DNA of 16,533 nucleotides. It comes from Candidatus Woesearchaeota archaeon UBA119. GTDB lineage: Archaea; Nanobdellota; Nanobdellia; Woesearchaeales; UBA119. This document shows, one piece after another, positions 1 to 7,309 of the stretch. How positions within the stretch are numbered: position 1 is the first letter of the stretch; every line of letters begins with the position of its first letter. The stretch lies in assembly GCA_002505945.1 (NCBI GenBank), contig DAWM01000011.1, forward strand, positions 7,005 to 23,537, given 5' to 3'. A program made the position numbers and the translations under genes. The notes beneath the pieces are model-generated. The model saw nothing but the letters and a program-made list of their open reading frames with translations. It was not told the DNA's origin and searched no databases.

Positions 1-723
1 CCCTTCAATCTCGCCAAGGAATCTGTAATGTTGTTTTGGGAATATCGCAACCTGAAAATTGTTTATTGAGGCATATGGAGCGAATGAAATAAAATTCTCT
101 GTTTCCAGAATACTTCTCAACGAATCCCTTTCGATGTTGATTATCTTGCAGTATTCGCATCCTCCAAATTTATTGCTTTTTACAGCTTTCTCGTATATCT
201 CTTTCGGAATGTGGTTCATAGAGATTATTTGTGAATGAGAGTGGAGCAATGATATCCCTGCATCAGCTCCATGATTCTTAAAAGGCAAGACATATCTTAT
301 GCCCGGTATCTTATACATCTCTTTTGTCCTCCAATTGAAAATCCTAAGCAGGTTGGAAATTCTTTCTATTTCAAAATCCCAAAGTTGCTTTTCATGATCC
401 CTTGTTTCAATAATAATCTCATGCTTCCCAAAGGAATCTGAAAATGTAAAGAAATTATCCTCGGTGTTTAAATCTGCTTTCCCTTTCTCCTCGGTAATAG
501 GGAATTTGTTAGGAGTCCAGCGCATATCCCACTTCCCATCCTTTTCAAGCCTGCCAATCTCCTCAGGAGTCATATCTTCATTTCCAGGACAGAGCGGGCA
601 GTTCTCTTTTTTTCTTTTTGAATCATTTACTGCCTCAGGTCTAGCAAGGTCCCTTGGTCTCTTAGCCCTATTGCTAGCAATAAACACAAACCTGTCCAAA
701 ACATAATCTTTCCTTAGTTCCAT
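1..723 (-). CDS. galT: Hexose-1-phosphate uridylyltransferase (GalT-like), 3' end cut by window edge
   Basis: HIT-superfamily nucleotidyltransferase that swaps UMP between UDP-glucose and galactose-1-phosphate, or performs a related hexose-1-phosphate reaction. The first 241 codons are visible, from ATG at 723; the C-terminus lies beyond base 1. Seen in the translation: a zinc-type CPLC pair (C43, C46), GKHEIII around H101, then FKNHGADAG followed by HSHSQ at 161-165. In this last motif H163 matches the family's covalent-UMP histidine (HPHGQ in the bacterial enzyme). A second CEYC pair sits at 189-192 and FAPYAS at 214-219. The start lies only two bases after the glycogen synthase stop, so it is probably translationally coupled and part of the glucan operon. 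Its likely role there is supplying or interconverting the nucleotide sugar used by the synthases. Specificity (galactose, glucose, UDP or ADP) cannot be read from the sequence; an ADP-glucose phosphorylase-like activity is an alternative. Confidence 0.86.
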   Translation of the reverse strand, partial: MELRKDYVLDRFVFIASNRAKRPRDLARPEAVNDSKRKKENCPLCPGNEDMTPEEIGRLEKDGKWDMRWTPNKFPITEEKGKADLNTEDNFFTFSDSFGKHEIIIETRDHEKQLWDFEIERISNLLRIFNWRTKEMYKIPGIRYVLPFKNHGADAGISLLHSHSQIISMNHIPKEIYEKAVKSNKFGGCEYCKIINIERDSLRSILETENFISFAPYASINNFQVAIFPKQHYRFLGEIEG

Positions 724-725
724 TC

Positions 726-2501
726 TTATCCCTTGCCCTCTATCGCCATCTCATGTGCCTTGAAATATTTCTTGCCTAGTTCGCTCCAATCGGCCTTATA
801 AGAGGTGTTCTTAGCCTTCATCTTTAACTTAATCCTCTCAGATTGGTTCTTCTTGCAGTAATCAAGCATTGTATCAGCAAGCTGTGCTACCCTTTCCTGA
901 TATTCCTTGCCCTCAAAATCCAGAACATAGACACCTTTGCCTTCTAACCCTTTTTCTCTGATAAACCTTCCAAAACCAGCTAAATCAGTAGTTATTGAGG
1001 GGACGCCAAAAGAGATAGACTCTAATGGAGTGTATCCCCAGGGTTCATACATAGAAGGGAATACTGAGAGATGGCAGGCTGAGAGCGCCTCAAAGTAATC
1101 TAAATCAAGCAATCCGTCCACTCCAGTAAGGTAAATAGGATAATAAACAACCTTTACTTTGCTGTCCTTGGAATTTATTAGGTTGTTTGCCCTCAGTGCA
1201 GAGAGTATCAAGTCTGATCTGTTGTGGATTATATGAGTGCATACAGGAGCATCCCCCTTGTTCTTTATTATATCCCTGATCTTTGAAAACTTGGTATAGA
1301 AATCCTTGCCCAATATCTTTTTAAGAGGGAGATTCTTGGAGGAAAATAAGGAATAGAATATTCTTTGTCTAATCTCGTTCTCGTTTTCCTCATATGAATC
1401 CATCATATCCTCAAAATAGCCTTTCGCTTTCATCAACTCGCTGTTGATAACCTCATTGTCAGCAGGAATAAAGAAGAACACAAAGATGGTCTTGTTTATT
1501 CTAGACTTCTTGAGCTTTTTGTTTAACTCGCCTAATGCATCTATGAGTACATTTAGTCCTTTTGAGTAGAACTCGTATCTGCCTGCAACAAAGAAGGAAA
1601 GACTTTTCTCTAAGTCAATAGCATAATATGGATAGAACATCTTCATCAGGAAATTCCTCATCTTCTCCCTGAAAAGCCTATGCTTTACAGAGGCCTCTTC
1701 AAATGTCGGGAAAGAGCTTGCGTCCAAGCCATTCTCCACAATAACCTCTGGCTCTCTCCCTAAAAGAAGCTTAGCCTCCTTGCCAGTAATCTCGCTAACA
1801 GTGGTAAAGACATCAGCATTCTGGGCGCTTGCCTTCTCTGTCTGATGCTTTGTTTGAATCTTGAATTCCTTGGCCTTCTCATCGAAATCCCAGCCTGAAT
1901 CAAATAGGTAAGTAAGATCCTTGTTTCCTCCTGCAAGGGTTCTTCCCATAACAGTAGCATGAGTGGTAAATACACATCCAACCTTAGCCTTCCTGGCTTT
2001 CAGGTAAAGGAGACCTGCACCACTCAGCCATTCATGGAAATGAGCCACAACCTTTTTCTCAGAATTATGCTTCTTAAAGCTTTCAATAAACCTACCGGCA
2101 AGGTTTGCCCAAAGGATAGGATAATCATAATCATAGAAATCTGTATTGAGAGAGTCTATCTTAAAATGCTCCCAATTAAAGCTCTTGATATCATTTGCTA
2201 AGCCAAAACAATTGCTAAAATCTATAAGAATTACCTTGGGCATACCGAAAGTGCGCCACCTGCCGAAGTGGGCTACCGCTCCAACAGAAGATAGTTCTTC
2301 AATGCTTTTCTTCATCTCCATTGGTGGTTCTTCCTCTACAAACTCTCCCTTTACCTTGTCGGCAATGTAAGGCCCTATCAGGATATATGAATCATCATAA
2401 TAGGATTTCATCTGTCCAATCTTTGACTGCACAACCCTATAAATACCTCCGACTTTATTGCAGACTTCCCAACTTACCTCAAACGCAAAATCCGGTTTCA
2501 T
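726..2501 (-). CDS. Eukaryote-type glycogen synthase (GT3 family)
   Basis: A 591-residue retaining glycosyltransferase that transfers glucose from a nucleotide sugar to the non-reducing end of an alpha-1,4-glucan. It resembles animal and fungal glycogen synthase rather than bacterial GlgA. The N-terminal domain begins FEVSWEVCNKVGGIY (residues 7-21, K16 in the nucleotide loop), with HFHEWLSG at 154-161 and FTTHATVMGRTLAGG at 178-192. The second Rossmann domain has the VAGRYEFYSKG loop at 305-315 (R308, K314) and MYEPWGYTPLE at 484-494, giving the E486/E494 E-x7-E pair, then SITTDLAGFGRF at 502-513. It is shorter than the roughly 700-residue animal enzymes because the phosphorylated tails are absent. 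The arginine-rich regulatory helix is mostly lysine here (550-569). The start is the first ATG after a GGGGG Shine-Dalgarno about 11 bases upstream. It sits between the DUF5752-like gene and galT. The GT3 assignment is strong; the sugar donor (UDP- or ADP-glucose) is unknown. Confidence 0.93.
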   Translation of the reverse strand: MKPDFAFEVSWEVCNKVGGIYRVVQSKIGQMKSYYDDSYILIGPYIADKVKGEFVEEEPPMEMKKSIEELSSVGAVAHFGRWRTFGMPKVILIDFSNCFGLANDIKSFNWEHFKIDSLNTDFYDYDYPILWANLAGRFIESFKKHNSEKKVVAHFHEWLSGAGLLYLKARKAKVGCVFTTHATVMGRTLAGGNKDLTYLFDSGWDFDEKAKEFKIQTKHQTEKASAQNADVFTTVSEITGKEAKLLLGREPEVIVENGLDASSFPTFEEASVKHRLFREKMRNFLMKMFYPYYAIDLEKSLSFFVAGRYEFYSKGLNVLIDALGELNKKLKKSRINKTIFVFFFIPADNEVINSELMKAKGYFEDMMDSYEENENEIRQRIFYSLFSSKNLPLKKILGKDFYTKFSKIRDIIKNKGDAPVCTHIIHNRSDLILSALRANNLINSKDSKVKVVYYPIYLTGVDGLLDLDYFEALSACHLSVFPSMYEPWGYTPLESISFGVPSITTDLAGFGRFIREKGLEGKGVYVLDFEGKEYQERVAQLADTMLDYCKKNQSERIKLKMKAKNTSYKADWSELGKKYFKAHEMAIEGKG

Positions 2502-2571
2502 ACAGCAAACATCCCCCTTCTCAAAAGCTTAATTCCGCATGTTTATTCAGATACTTCTGGTTTTTTCTGGT

Positions 2572-2991
2572 CTAAGCAACGCGGGCAATTATCTCTCTCA
2601 GCAAAGCTATTTCTAATCTCAAAGGACTTCTAATCCCTACAATCCTCTCTGCCAGTTCCTCTTCCTTAAAGACATCTTTAAGCCAATTGAAGATATCGTT
2701 TCTCTCATCATTGACATGATAGCAGAAGACATCCTCGCTCATGCAGTCCAATGCATCTACCAAATCGAAGATATTCTTCAAAACCTGACCATCACAAACA
2801 AGGAAGTATTGCTCAGGATTCACCTCTTTGAGCAGGTTATTCCCTTTAGCGCGGCCCCCATTTTTACGGACAGATTTTCTCTTCTTTTTATGTCCTTTCT
2901 TTACACTCTTAGTCTCTTTTATCTCCTTAACTTGACTCTTATTTTTCTTTCTTTTAGTTCCTTTCCTATTTGATTTTTTCTTACTGGCCAT
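2572..2991 (-). CDS. Lysine-rich small protein with DUF5752-like domain
   Basis: A 139-residue protein in two parts. Residues 1 to about 52 are extremely basic and low in complexity (runs of K and R with S, T and N) and are probably disordered. Residues about 60-139 form a compact predicted domain running from QYFLVCDG through LKNIFDLVDALDCMSEDVFCYHV and DIFNWLKDVFKEEELAERI to a helical end. This pattern resembles, from memory, the uncharacterised archaeal domain called DUF5752; that match was not tested. The start has a strong GGAGGTGG Shine-Dalgarno six bases upstream. The gene lies 61 bases after the GH57 gene and 70 bases before the GT3 glycogen synthase, all in the same direction, so a function in glucan metabolism is a guilt-by-association inference. 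The basic tail could bind polyanions or an acidic partner. No catalytic residues are evident. Confidence 0.75.
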   Translation of the reverse strand: MASKKKSNRKGTKRKKNKSQVKEIKETKSVKKGHKKKRKSVRKNGGRAKGNNLLKEVNPEQYFLVCDGQVLKNIFDLVDALDCMSEDVFCYHVNDERNDIFNWLKDVFKEEELAERIVGIRSPLRLEIALLREIIARVA

Positions 2992-3052
2992 TTAACCACC
3001 TCCCATATTTAACTAAATCATCAGTGCTTTATTCTAAGTTCTAATAGTATGT

Positions 3053-4282
3053 CTAATTTGTTGTAATTTCCTCCTTAATCTTCTTGCTTTCAGTTTCCTT
3101 TTGATTTTTCTCAGCAGATAATCTTTCTTTTATATCGGAAAAGATATTCATGAAATAAATGTATGCTTCGTATGGAGTATCGTACGGATTGAAGTATTTA
3201 TGCACATCTCCATCATTGAAGTATTTGGTGCACATATAATAAAAATGATCAGATGTTTGAAGTGAGCGCCATTTCCTAAGCAGCTCTTCATCGCCGCTAT
3301 TCTTCACAAGAGATTCAATTTCATGGAGCTTCTTGAGGGCTTCGTTCTGCAAAGGATTTCCTTGCCATGCAGACAAATCCCTCTCGGTATCAGCCCAAGA
3401 GAGATAATGTGGGCAATCGAAGATTCCCTTCGGCTCTAACCGCTCAGAAGCCTCAGAAGGATTAAGGAAGGAATAACCTTTCTTTATCCCAATATCAATA
3501 AAATGTCGAAAGAAGTCAAATATCCCTGTATCCCGCCATTGATGCTCTCCAAATGTTTCATAATCCATAAACAGACCAATAAGTTCTGAATTGTCTCTTA
3601 ATTGGTCAATCCAATGGCTATATTTCTCAGCAGTCAGAGGCCATTCCTTCCACCCTCGCTCTGAGAATCTGAATGCAATGTCATCAGAGAGCTGGAAATT
3701 CTTCAACAATACCTTGATGTTCTTGCTTGGATTAGTATAAACCTTGTTTGGTGATCTTCCTTTCAGTATAGAATCCGCTCCCTCTGCCAGAATGGTTTTG
3801 AAGCCTAACTGAGCAACAAAGTCAGCAATCCAGTTTGAATATATCAACTCTGTGTTTCGGAAGCAGGAAGGAGTCTTTCCGAATTCAGCCCTGATAAGCT
3901 CCCCATGCTTATCTATCTGCTCCTTGAATTCATCCCTTGAATGAAGGAAGGAGAGTGAATGATAATATGTTTCAGCCAACACCTCGGTATTCTCTGAGGA
4001 GCATATCCGCTTGAAAAGATAATATGTGTTGGGAAAATATCGCTTTGCCTGTTCTATAAATACCCCAGAAAAGCTAAATGCTACCTTGAAATCAGGATAT
4101 TTCTCCATCAAATCTATGAGCATCCTTGTTGTGGGGATGTAGCATTTCTTTGACACCTTCTCCATAATCTCAAAGTTCTTTTTCTCATCAAAATACGCTT
4201 CAGAATCTCCAATATCAAAAACCCTATATCTGTTTATTCTATGCGGCTGATGAACCTGAAAATAAAAGCATATGTTAACCAT
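3053..4282 (-). CDS. GH57 family alpha-amylase-type glycoside hydrolase
   Basis: A 409-residue family 57 glycoside hydrolase that acts on alpha-1,4-glucans through a (beta/alpha)7 barrel and a retaining mechanism. Visible family signatures are YFQVHQPHR at 7-15 (the HQP motif), FRNTELIYSN at 141-150 with candidate nucleophile E145, and LFMDYETFGEHQW at 237-249 with candidate acid/base D240. A helical C-terminal part ends in a charged tail (about 385-409, rich in K and E). No signal peptide is seen, so it should act inside the cell on stored glucan. That fits its place between a GT4 synthase-like gene and a GT3 glycogen synthase. The motif style is like Methanocaldococcus-type GH57 amylases that also sit in glycogen clusters (from memory). 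There is no clear Shine-Dalgarno; a TATA box about 30 bases upstream suggests a very short leader. Alpha-amylase, amylopullulanase or 4-alpha-glucanotransferase activity cannot be separated by eye. Confidence 0.9.
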   Translation of the reverse strand: MVNICFYFQVHQPHRINRYRVFDIGDSEAYFDEKKNFEIMEKVSKKCYIPTTRMLIDLMEKYPDFKVAFSFSGVFIEQAKRYFPNTYYLFKRICSSENTEVLAETYYHSLSFLHSRDEFKEQIDKHGELIRAEFGKTPSCFRNTELIYSNWIADFVAQLGFKTILAEGADSILKGRSPNKVYTNPSKNIKVLLKNFQLSDDIAFRFSERGWKEWPLTAEKYSHWIDQLRDNSELIGLFMDYETFGEHQWRDTGIFDFFRHFIDIGIKKGYSFLNPSEASERLEPKGIFDCPHYLSWADTERDLSAWQGNPLQNEALKKLHEIESLVKNSGDEELLRKWRSLQTSDHFYYMCTKYFNDGDVHKYFNPYDTPYEAYIYFMNIFSDIKERLSAEKNQKETESKKIKEEITTN

Positions 4283-4307
4283 CTTATATCATCTATTTTT
4301 TTGAGCG

Positions 4308-4317
4308 TATTTAAAAC
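4308..4317 (-). promoter_or_regulatory. TATA box for the GH57 gene
   Basis: Minus-strand GTTTTAAATA, centred 30 bases before the GH57 ATG. An archaeal start about 25 bases downstream would fall near 4287, leaving a leader of about five bases. The gene lacks a good Shine-Dalgarno, which agrees with near-leaderless translation. It may be an internal promoter of the glucan cluster, since no T-rich terminator follows the preceding GT4 gene. Confidence 0.5.
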
Positions 4318-4337
4318 TTTTTACTTTTTGCTTGCTA

Positions 4338-5582
4338 TTAACTGATTCCCAAAACTTCCTCATATATCTTCTTGCACTCCTCAGCTCTGGAATCCCAGGT
4401 AATCTTTTTAACCTCAAAGAAACCATGCTTGGATAATGTATGCTGCAGGGTTTTGTACCTTAAAAGAGCTACAATCTTGTTTGTCATCTCATCAATATCC
4501 CAGAAATCTACCGTTAATGTATTCTTGAGAATTTCAGAGACACCAGATTGTTTTGATATCACAGTAGGGGTGCCGTTGGCCATCGCTTCCAAAGGCGTTA
4601 TCCCAAAAGGCTCAGATACAGAAGGCATTACATACACATCAGCCCTCTTATAGATTCTATCGATATCCTCACCAGTTAAGAAGCCAGTGAAAAAGACCTT
4701 GTCTGAAATGCCTAAATGAACTGCTTTCTCCATCATCTGCTGCATCATATCCCCTGAACCAGCAATGAAGAACTTGGTGTTGGGCTCAAACTCCAAAACC
4801 TTTTTAGCAGCATCCAGGAAATACTCAGGCCCTTTCTGGATTGTTAATCTGCCTAAGAAAAGCACAATATGATCCTTGGAGAAAATCTTGATAGGCCTCT
4901 TATCCCTTTGATAAACCTTGTCTTTTACATCCACCGCATTATGCAATACCTTTACCTTTGATTCAGGAATCCCATATTTCTCAATTACTACTTGTTTTGT
5001 GTAATTGCTTACAGCAACAATCGAATCGCACCTCTCAAAACCCTCTTTCTCTATGTTATACACAGATTGATTAGGATGTCCTCCAGTCCTGTCAAACTCA
5101 GTGGCATGGATGTGCAGGATTAGTTTCTTCCCCGAAGCCTCCTTTACCTTTATCCCAGCAGGATAAGTCATCCAATCATGCGCATGAATCAAGTCAAAAT
5201 CAAGCTCTTTGGATAACCATTTCACTTTCTCGCCATAGATATAAACCTCTTCTAAGAGATTGCTTCCATAGAATGAATCGCTCTTTGAGCCCCTAATAGA
5301 TATCCGGTCAAGCCTTTTTCCAGTCTTAGGGTCAATAGAAGAATAAGGCAGGAGGTTCGAGTCAATAAAGAAGGGATGTATATGAGAGTAATCAAGCCCT
5401 TCATTCACCTTTGCATTAAGCAGGTTCAAGAATGAGTTGGAAACAGGTTTCGGGGATTTTGGGATTACGAAGGATATATCAACACCAAGCTTACTAAGCC
5501 CTTTTGTGAGGCCATAACAAGCAGTTCCAAGCCCCCCTGTTTTGTAAGGTGGGAATTCCCACCCCAACATCAATACTTTCAT
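4338..5582 (-). CDS. GT4 glycosyltransferase, glycogen-synthase-like
   Basis: A 414-residue GT-B retaining glycosyltransferase, probably extending or starting an alpha-glucan from a nucleotide sugar. The N-terminal half starts MKVLMLGWEFPP and has KTGGLG at 14-19, typical of glycogen and starch synthase acceptor loops, with LIHAHDW at 131-137 and LHIHATEFDRTGGH at 156-169. The C-terminal half has FLGRLTIQKGPE at 242-253 (R245, K250) and SVSEPFGITPLEAMANG at 321-337, with the E324/E332 E-x7-E pair. A start 17 codons upstream (5633) is possible, but ATG 5582 begins right at the conserved strand and has GAGGTGA about nine bases before it. It is unrelated in detail to the GT3 synthase two genes downstream, so the cluster has two different synthase-fold enzymes. 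A GT4 glucosyltransferase acting on another glycan is the main alternative. Confidence 0.86.
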   Translation of the reverse strand: MKVLMLGWEFPPYKTGGLGTACYGLTKGLSKLGVDISFVIPKSPKPVSNSFLNLLNAKVNEGLDYSHIHPFFIDSNLLPYSSIDPKTGKRLDRISIRGSKSDSFYGSNLLEEVYIYGEKVKWLSKELDFDLIHAHDWMTYPAGIKVKEASGKKLILHIHATEFDRTGGHPNQSVYNIEKEGFERCDSIVAVSNYTKQVVIEKYGIPESKVKVLHNAVDVKDKVYQRDKRPIKIFSKDHIVLFLGRLTIQKGPEYFLDAAKKVLEFEPNTKFFIAGSGDMMQQMMEKAVHLGISDKVFFTGFLTGEDIDRIYKRADVYVMPSVSEPFGITPLEAMANGTPTVISKQSGVSEILKNTLTVDFWDIDEMTNKIVALLRYKTLQHTLSKHGFFEVKKITWDSRAEECKKIYEEVLGIS

Positions 5583-5864
5583 TCCGAACATCTCACCTCT
5601 TGAGGTTATGGGATTATACGATATGAAAAACACTACTCAAAGCTAGCAGTTTCCAGTCTTCCCTCAACACTTTCAATTTATCCTATCTCTTCCTTAGAAC
5701 GACTTTCTTTAAAAACTTCCTAACTACTACAGAGTAAGAATTGTAGATTTTGTGCTATGTTTTTGCATACCTAAATAATATTAAGTTGAATGTCTAAACA
5801 TTATAAAATGCTCCATTAACAAAAACTCAGTATAGAAAACCCTGATTGTCTTCTCTAATTGCCC
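5583..5864. other. 282-base intergenic region between SRP54 and the glucan cluster
   Basis: No convincing gene is seen on either strand. Read on the minus strand it holds T runs just after the SRP54 stop (TTTTC near 5838, TTTTT at 5821-5825) that could end SRP54 transcription. AT-rich TATA-like stretches follow at 5799-5808 (TTTTATAATG) and 5709-5716 (TTTTTAAA). The latter would give a leader of about 100 bases for the GT4 gene, which also has a weaker TATA-like TATAAT near 5613. No tRNA fold or C/D-box pair was found by eye. Confidence 0.4.
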
Positions 5865-7217
5865 TCACTGCATGGTAGGCAGGTTCTTCATCCCGGCTTT
5901 GGAAAGCATCTTCTTCATCTTTTTATCCGAGCCCTTCATCATCTTCATAAGCTTCTTTGATTTCCTGTATTGCTTGATAAGCTCCCTTATAACATCCTCA
6001 GATATCCCACTTCCCTCAGAGATTCTTTTTATCCGGGAAGCGCTAATAATCTCCGGCTCAGTTAATTCCTCTTCAGTCATAGAGTTGAGGGCCTGCTTCC
6101 AGAGCTCCATCTTGCTCTCCTGTACCTCAAGCATCTCCTTCTTAATGTTAAGGTTAGACATCCCAGGAATCATGCTCATAACCTTATTCAAAGGGCCGAG
6201 CTTTTTCACAGACTCCAGCTGTTCAAACAAGTCTATAAGATTGAATTCCCCTTTCAAAAATTTCTTAGACTTATCCTCTATATCTTTCTTATCATACACC
6301 TCAGAAACGCTATCCAACAAAGCCTGGATATCCCCCATCCCTAGCAATCTACCTACAAAGCCCTTTGGATCAAACTTCTCAAGGTCATTGATTTTTTCTC
6401 CTGTTCCGATGAATTTTACCTTAGTTCCGGTTATTGCGCATGCGGCCAAAGCGCCGCCGCCTTTCGCGGTTCCATCCAGTTTTGTGATGATTACGCCTGT
6501 TACCTCACAACTCTCATGGAAAGCCTCTGCCTGCCTCTGGGCGCTTTGGCCGATATCAGCGCTTATAACGAGGATTCTTTCGTCTGCCTTTATTTCCTTG
6601 TTGAGGTTGTTTAGTTCTTCTATTAGTTCTTTTGAGAGTGCGTCTCTTCCTGCTGTGTCTACTATTGCGATGTCGTACTTTTCTTTGTGGGGTTTGAATT
6701 CTTTGTATATCTTGAGGGGGTTCTTTTCGTCTTCTATTCCATAGAAATCTACGCCGACTTTCTCGCTTAGTTGTTTTAATTGGTCGTATGCGGCGGGTCT
6801 CCATGTGTCCGTTTGTACTAGGGCTACTTTATAGCCTCTTTTTTTATAGTAGTTGGCTAGTTTTCCAGCTTGGGTTGTTTTTCCTGAGCCGAACAGCCCG
6901 ACAAGCATAATCTGGGTTGGCTTTTTCTCAATCTGGATGCCTTCCTCTTCTTCTCCGAGGAATTTGACTATTTCTTCGTAAACTATCTTGATTACATAGT
7001 CTTTCTTTGGGATACCTTCAGGGATATCTTCTTTGAGCGCTCTATCCCTGATTCTGTTTGAGAGCTCCATTACCTGGGAGATATTTACATCTGACTGGAT
7101 TAGGGCTCTTTGGACTTCTTTGACTATTTCGTTTATGAGTTTCTTATCAACGAAGAGGGCATTCTTGAGCTTTTCAATGGAGGATCTTAGTGATTCTCCT
7201 AATCTATCTAATACCAT
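5865..7217 (-). CDS. srp54: Signal recognition particle GTPase SRP54
   Basis: A 450-residue SRP54: it binds 7S RNA and signal sequences and docks ribosomes to the FtsY receptor at the membrane. An N-domain helical bundle occupies residues 1 to about 90. The NG GTPase follows with P-loop GLFGSGKTT at 107-115, TDTWRPAAYDQL at 136-147, DTAGR at 187-191, TKLDGTAKGG at 245-254 and GTGE at 271-274. The methionine-rich M domain starts near 320, with the RNA-binding SRIKRISEGSG at 394-404 and a K/M-rich tail. Length is normal for archaea. The motif usually written DAxxGQ reads SADIGQ here (219-224). ATG 7217 is preceded by CCAAACTCT, not a Shine-Dalgarno, and a TATA box sits about 24 bases upstream, so the message is likely leaderless. 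Codon use is unlike its neighbours over the first two thirds (see findings). Confidence 0.97.
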   Translation of the reverse strand: MVLDRLGESLRSSIEKLKNALFVDKKLINEIVKEVQRALIQSDVNISQVMELSNRIRDRALKEDIPEGIPKKDYVIKIVYEEIVKFLGEEEEGIQIEKKPTQIMLVGLFGSGKTTQAGKLANYYKKRGYKVALVQTDTWRPAAYDQLKQLSEKVGVDFYGIEDEKNPLKIYKEFKPHKEKYDIAIVDTAGRDALSKELIEELNNLNKEIKADERILVISADIGQSAQRQAEAFHESCEVTGVIITKLDGTAKGGGALAACAITGTKVKFIGTGEKINDLEKFDPKGFVGRLLGMGDIQALLDSVSEVYDKKDIEDKSKKFLKGEFNLIDLFEQLESVKKLGPLNKVMSMIPGMSNLNIKKEMLEVQESKMELWKQALNSMTEEELTEPEIISASRIKRISEGSGISEDVIRELIKQYRKSKKLMKMMKGSDKKMKKMLSKAGMKNLPTMQ

Positions 7218-7236
7218 AGAGTTTGGGGTGGTAAGG

Positions 7237-7245
7237 CCTTTTATA
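7237..7245 (-). promoter_or_regulatory. TATA box for leaderless SRP54 transcript
   Basis: Minus-strand TATAAAAGG, centred about 24 bases before the SRP54 ATG, so transcription should start at or within a base or two of the start codon. The absence of a Shine-Dalgarno supports this. It is paired with the divergent map promoter 33 bases away. Confidence 0.65.
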
Positions 7246-7277
7246 TGTTTTATGGTTATTTTCCTGCTTAGGGTAAG

Positions 7278-7286
7278 TTATAAATA
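7278..7286 (+). promoter_or_regulatory. TATA box for leaderless map transcript
   Basis: TTATAAATA, centred about 28 bases before the map ATG at 7310. The predicted transcription start is near 7307. The bases before the ATG (CAGGGCATT) offer only a poor Shine-Dalgarno, consistent with leaderless expression. Confidence 0.65.
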
Positions 7287-7309
7287 GTATAATTATTTTT
7301 CAGGGCATT

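Noticed and set aside
464..706. A plus-strand open frame of 80 codons
   Set aside because: It is antisense to the conserved galT-like gene and shows no protein features.
2507..2518. A four-codon open frame on the minus strand just before the glycogen synthase start, overlapping it
   Set aside because: Such a minimal frame arises by chance; its ATG is part of the spacing between the GGGGG ribosome-binding site and the true start.
5583..5633. A 17-residue N-terminal extension of the GT4 protein
   Set aside because: The conserved strand begins at the ATG at 5582, which has a well-placed Shine-Dalgarno; the extension would span that Shine-Dalgarno.
5872..6744. A 290-codon open frame on the plus strand inside SRP54
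   Set aside because: It is antisense to a strongly conserved SRP54, its serine- and phenylalanine-rich product looks like a reverse-frame artefact, and no promoter or ribosome-binding site precedes it.
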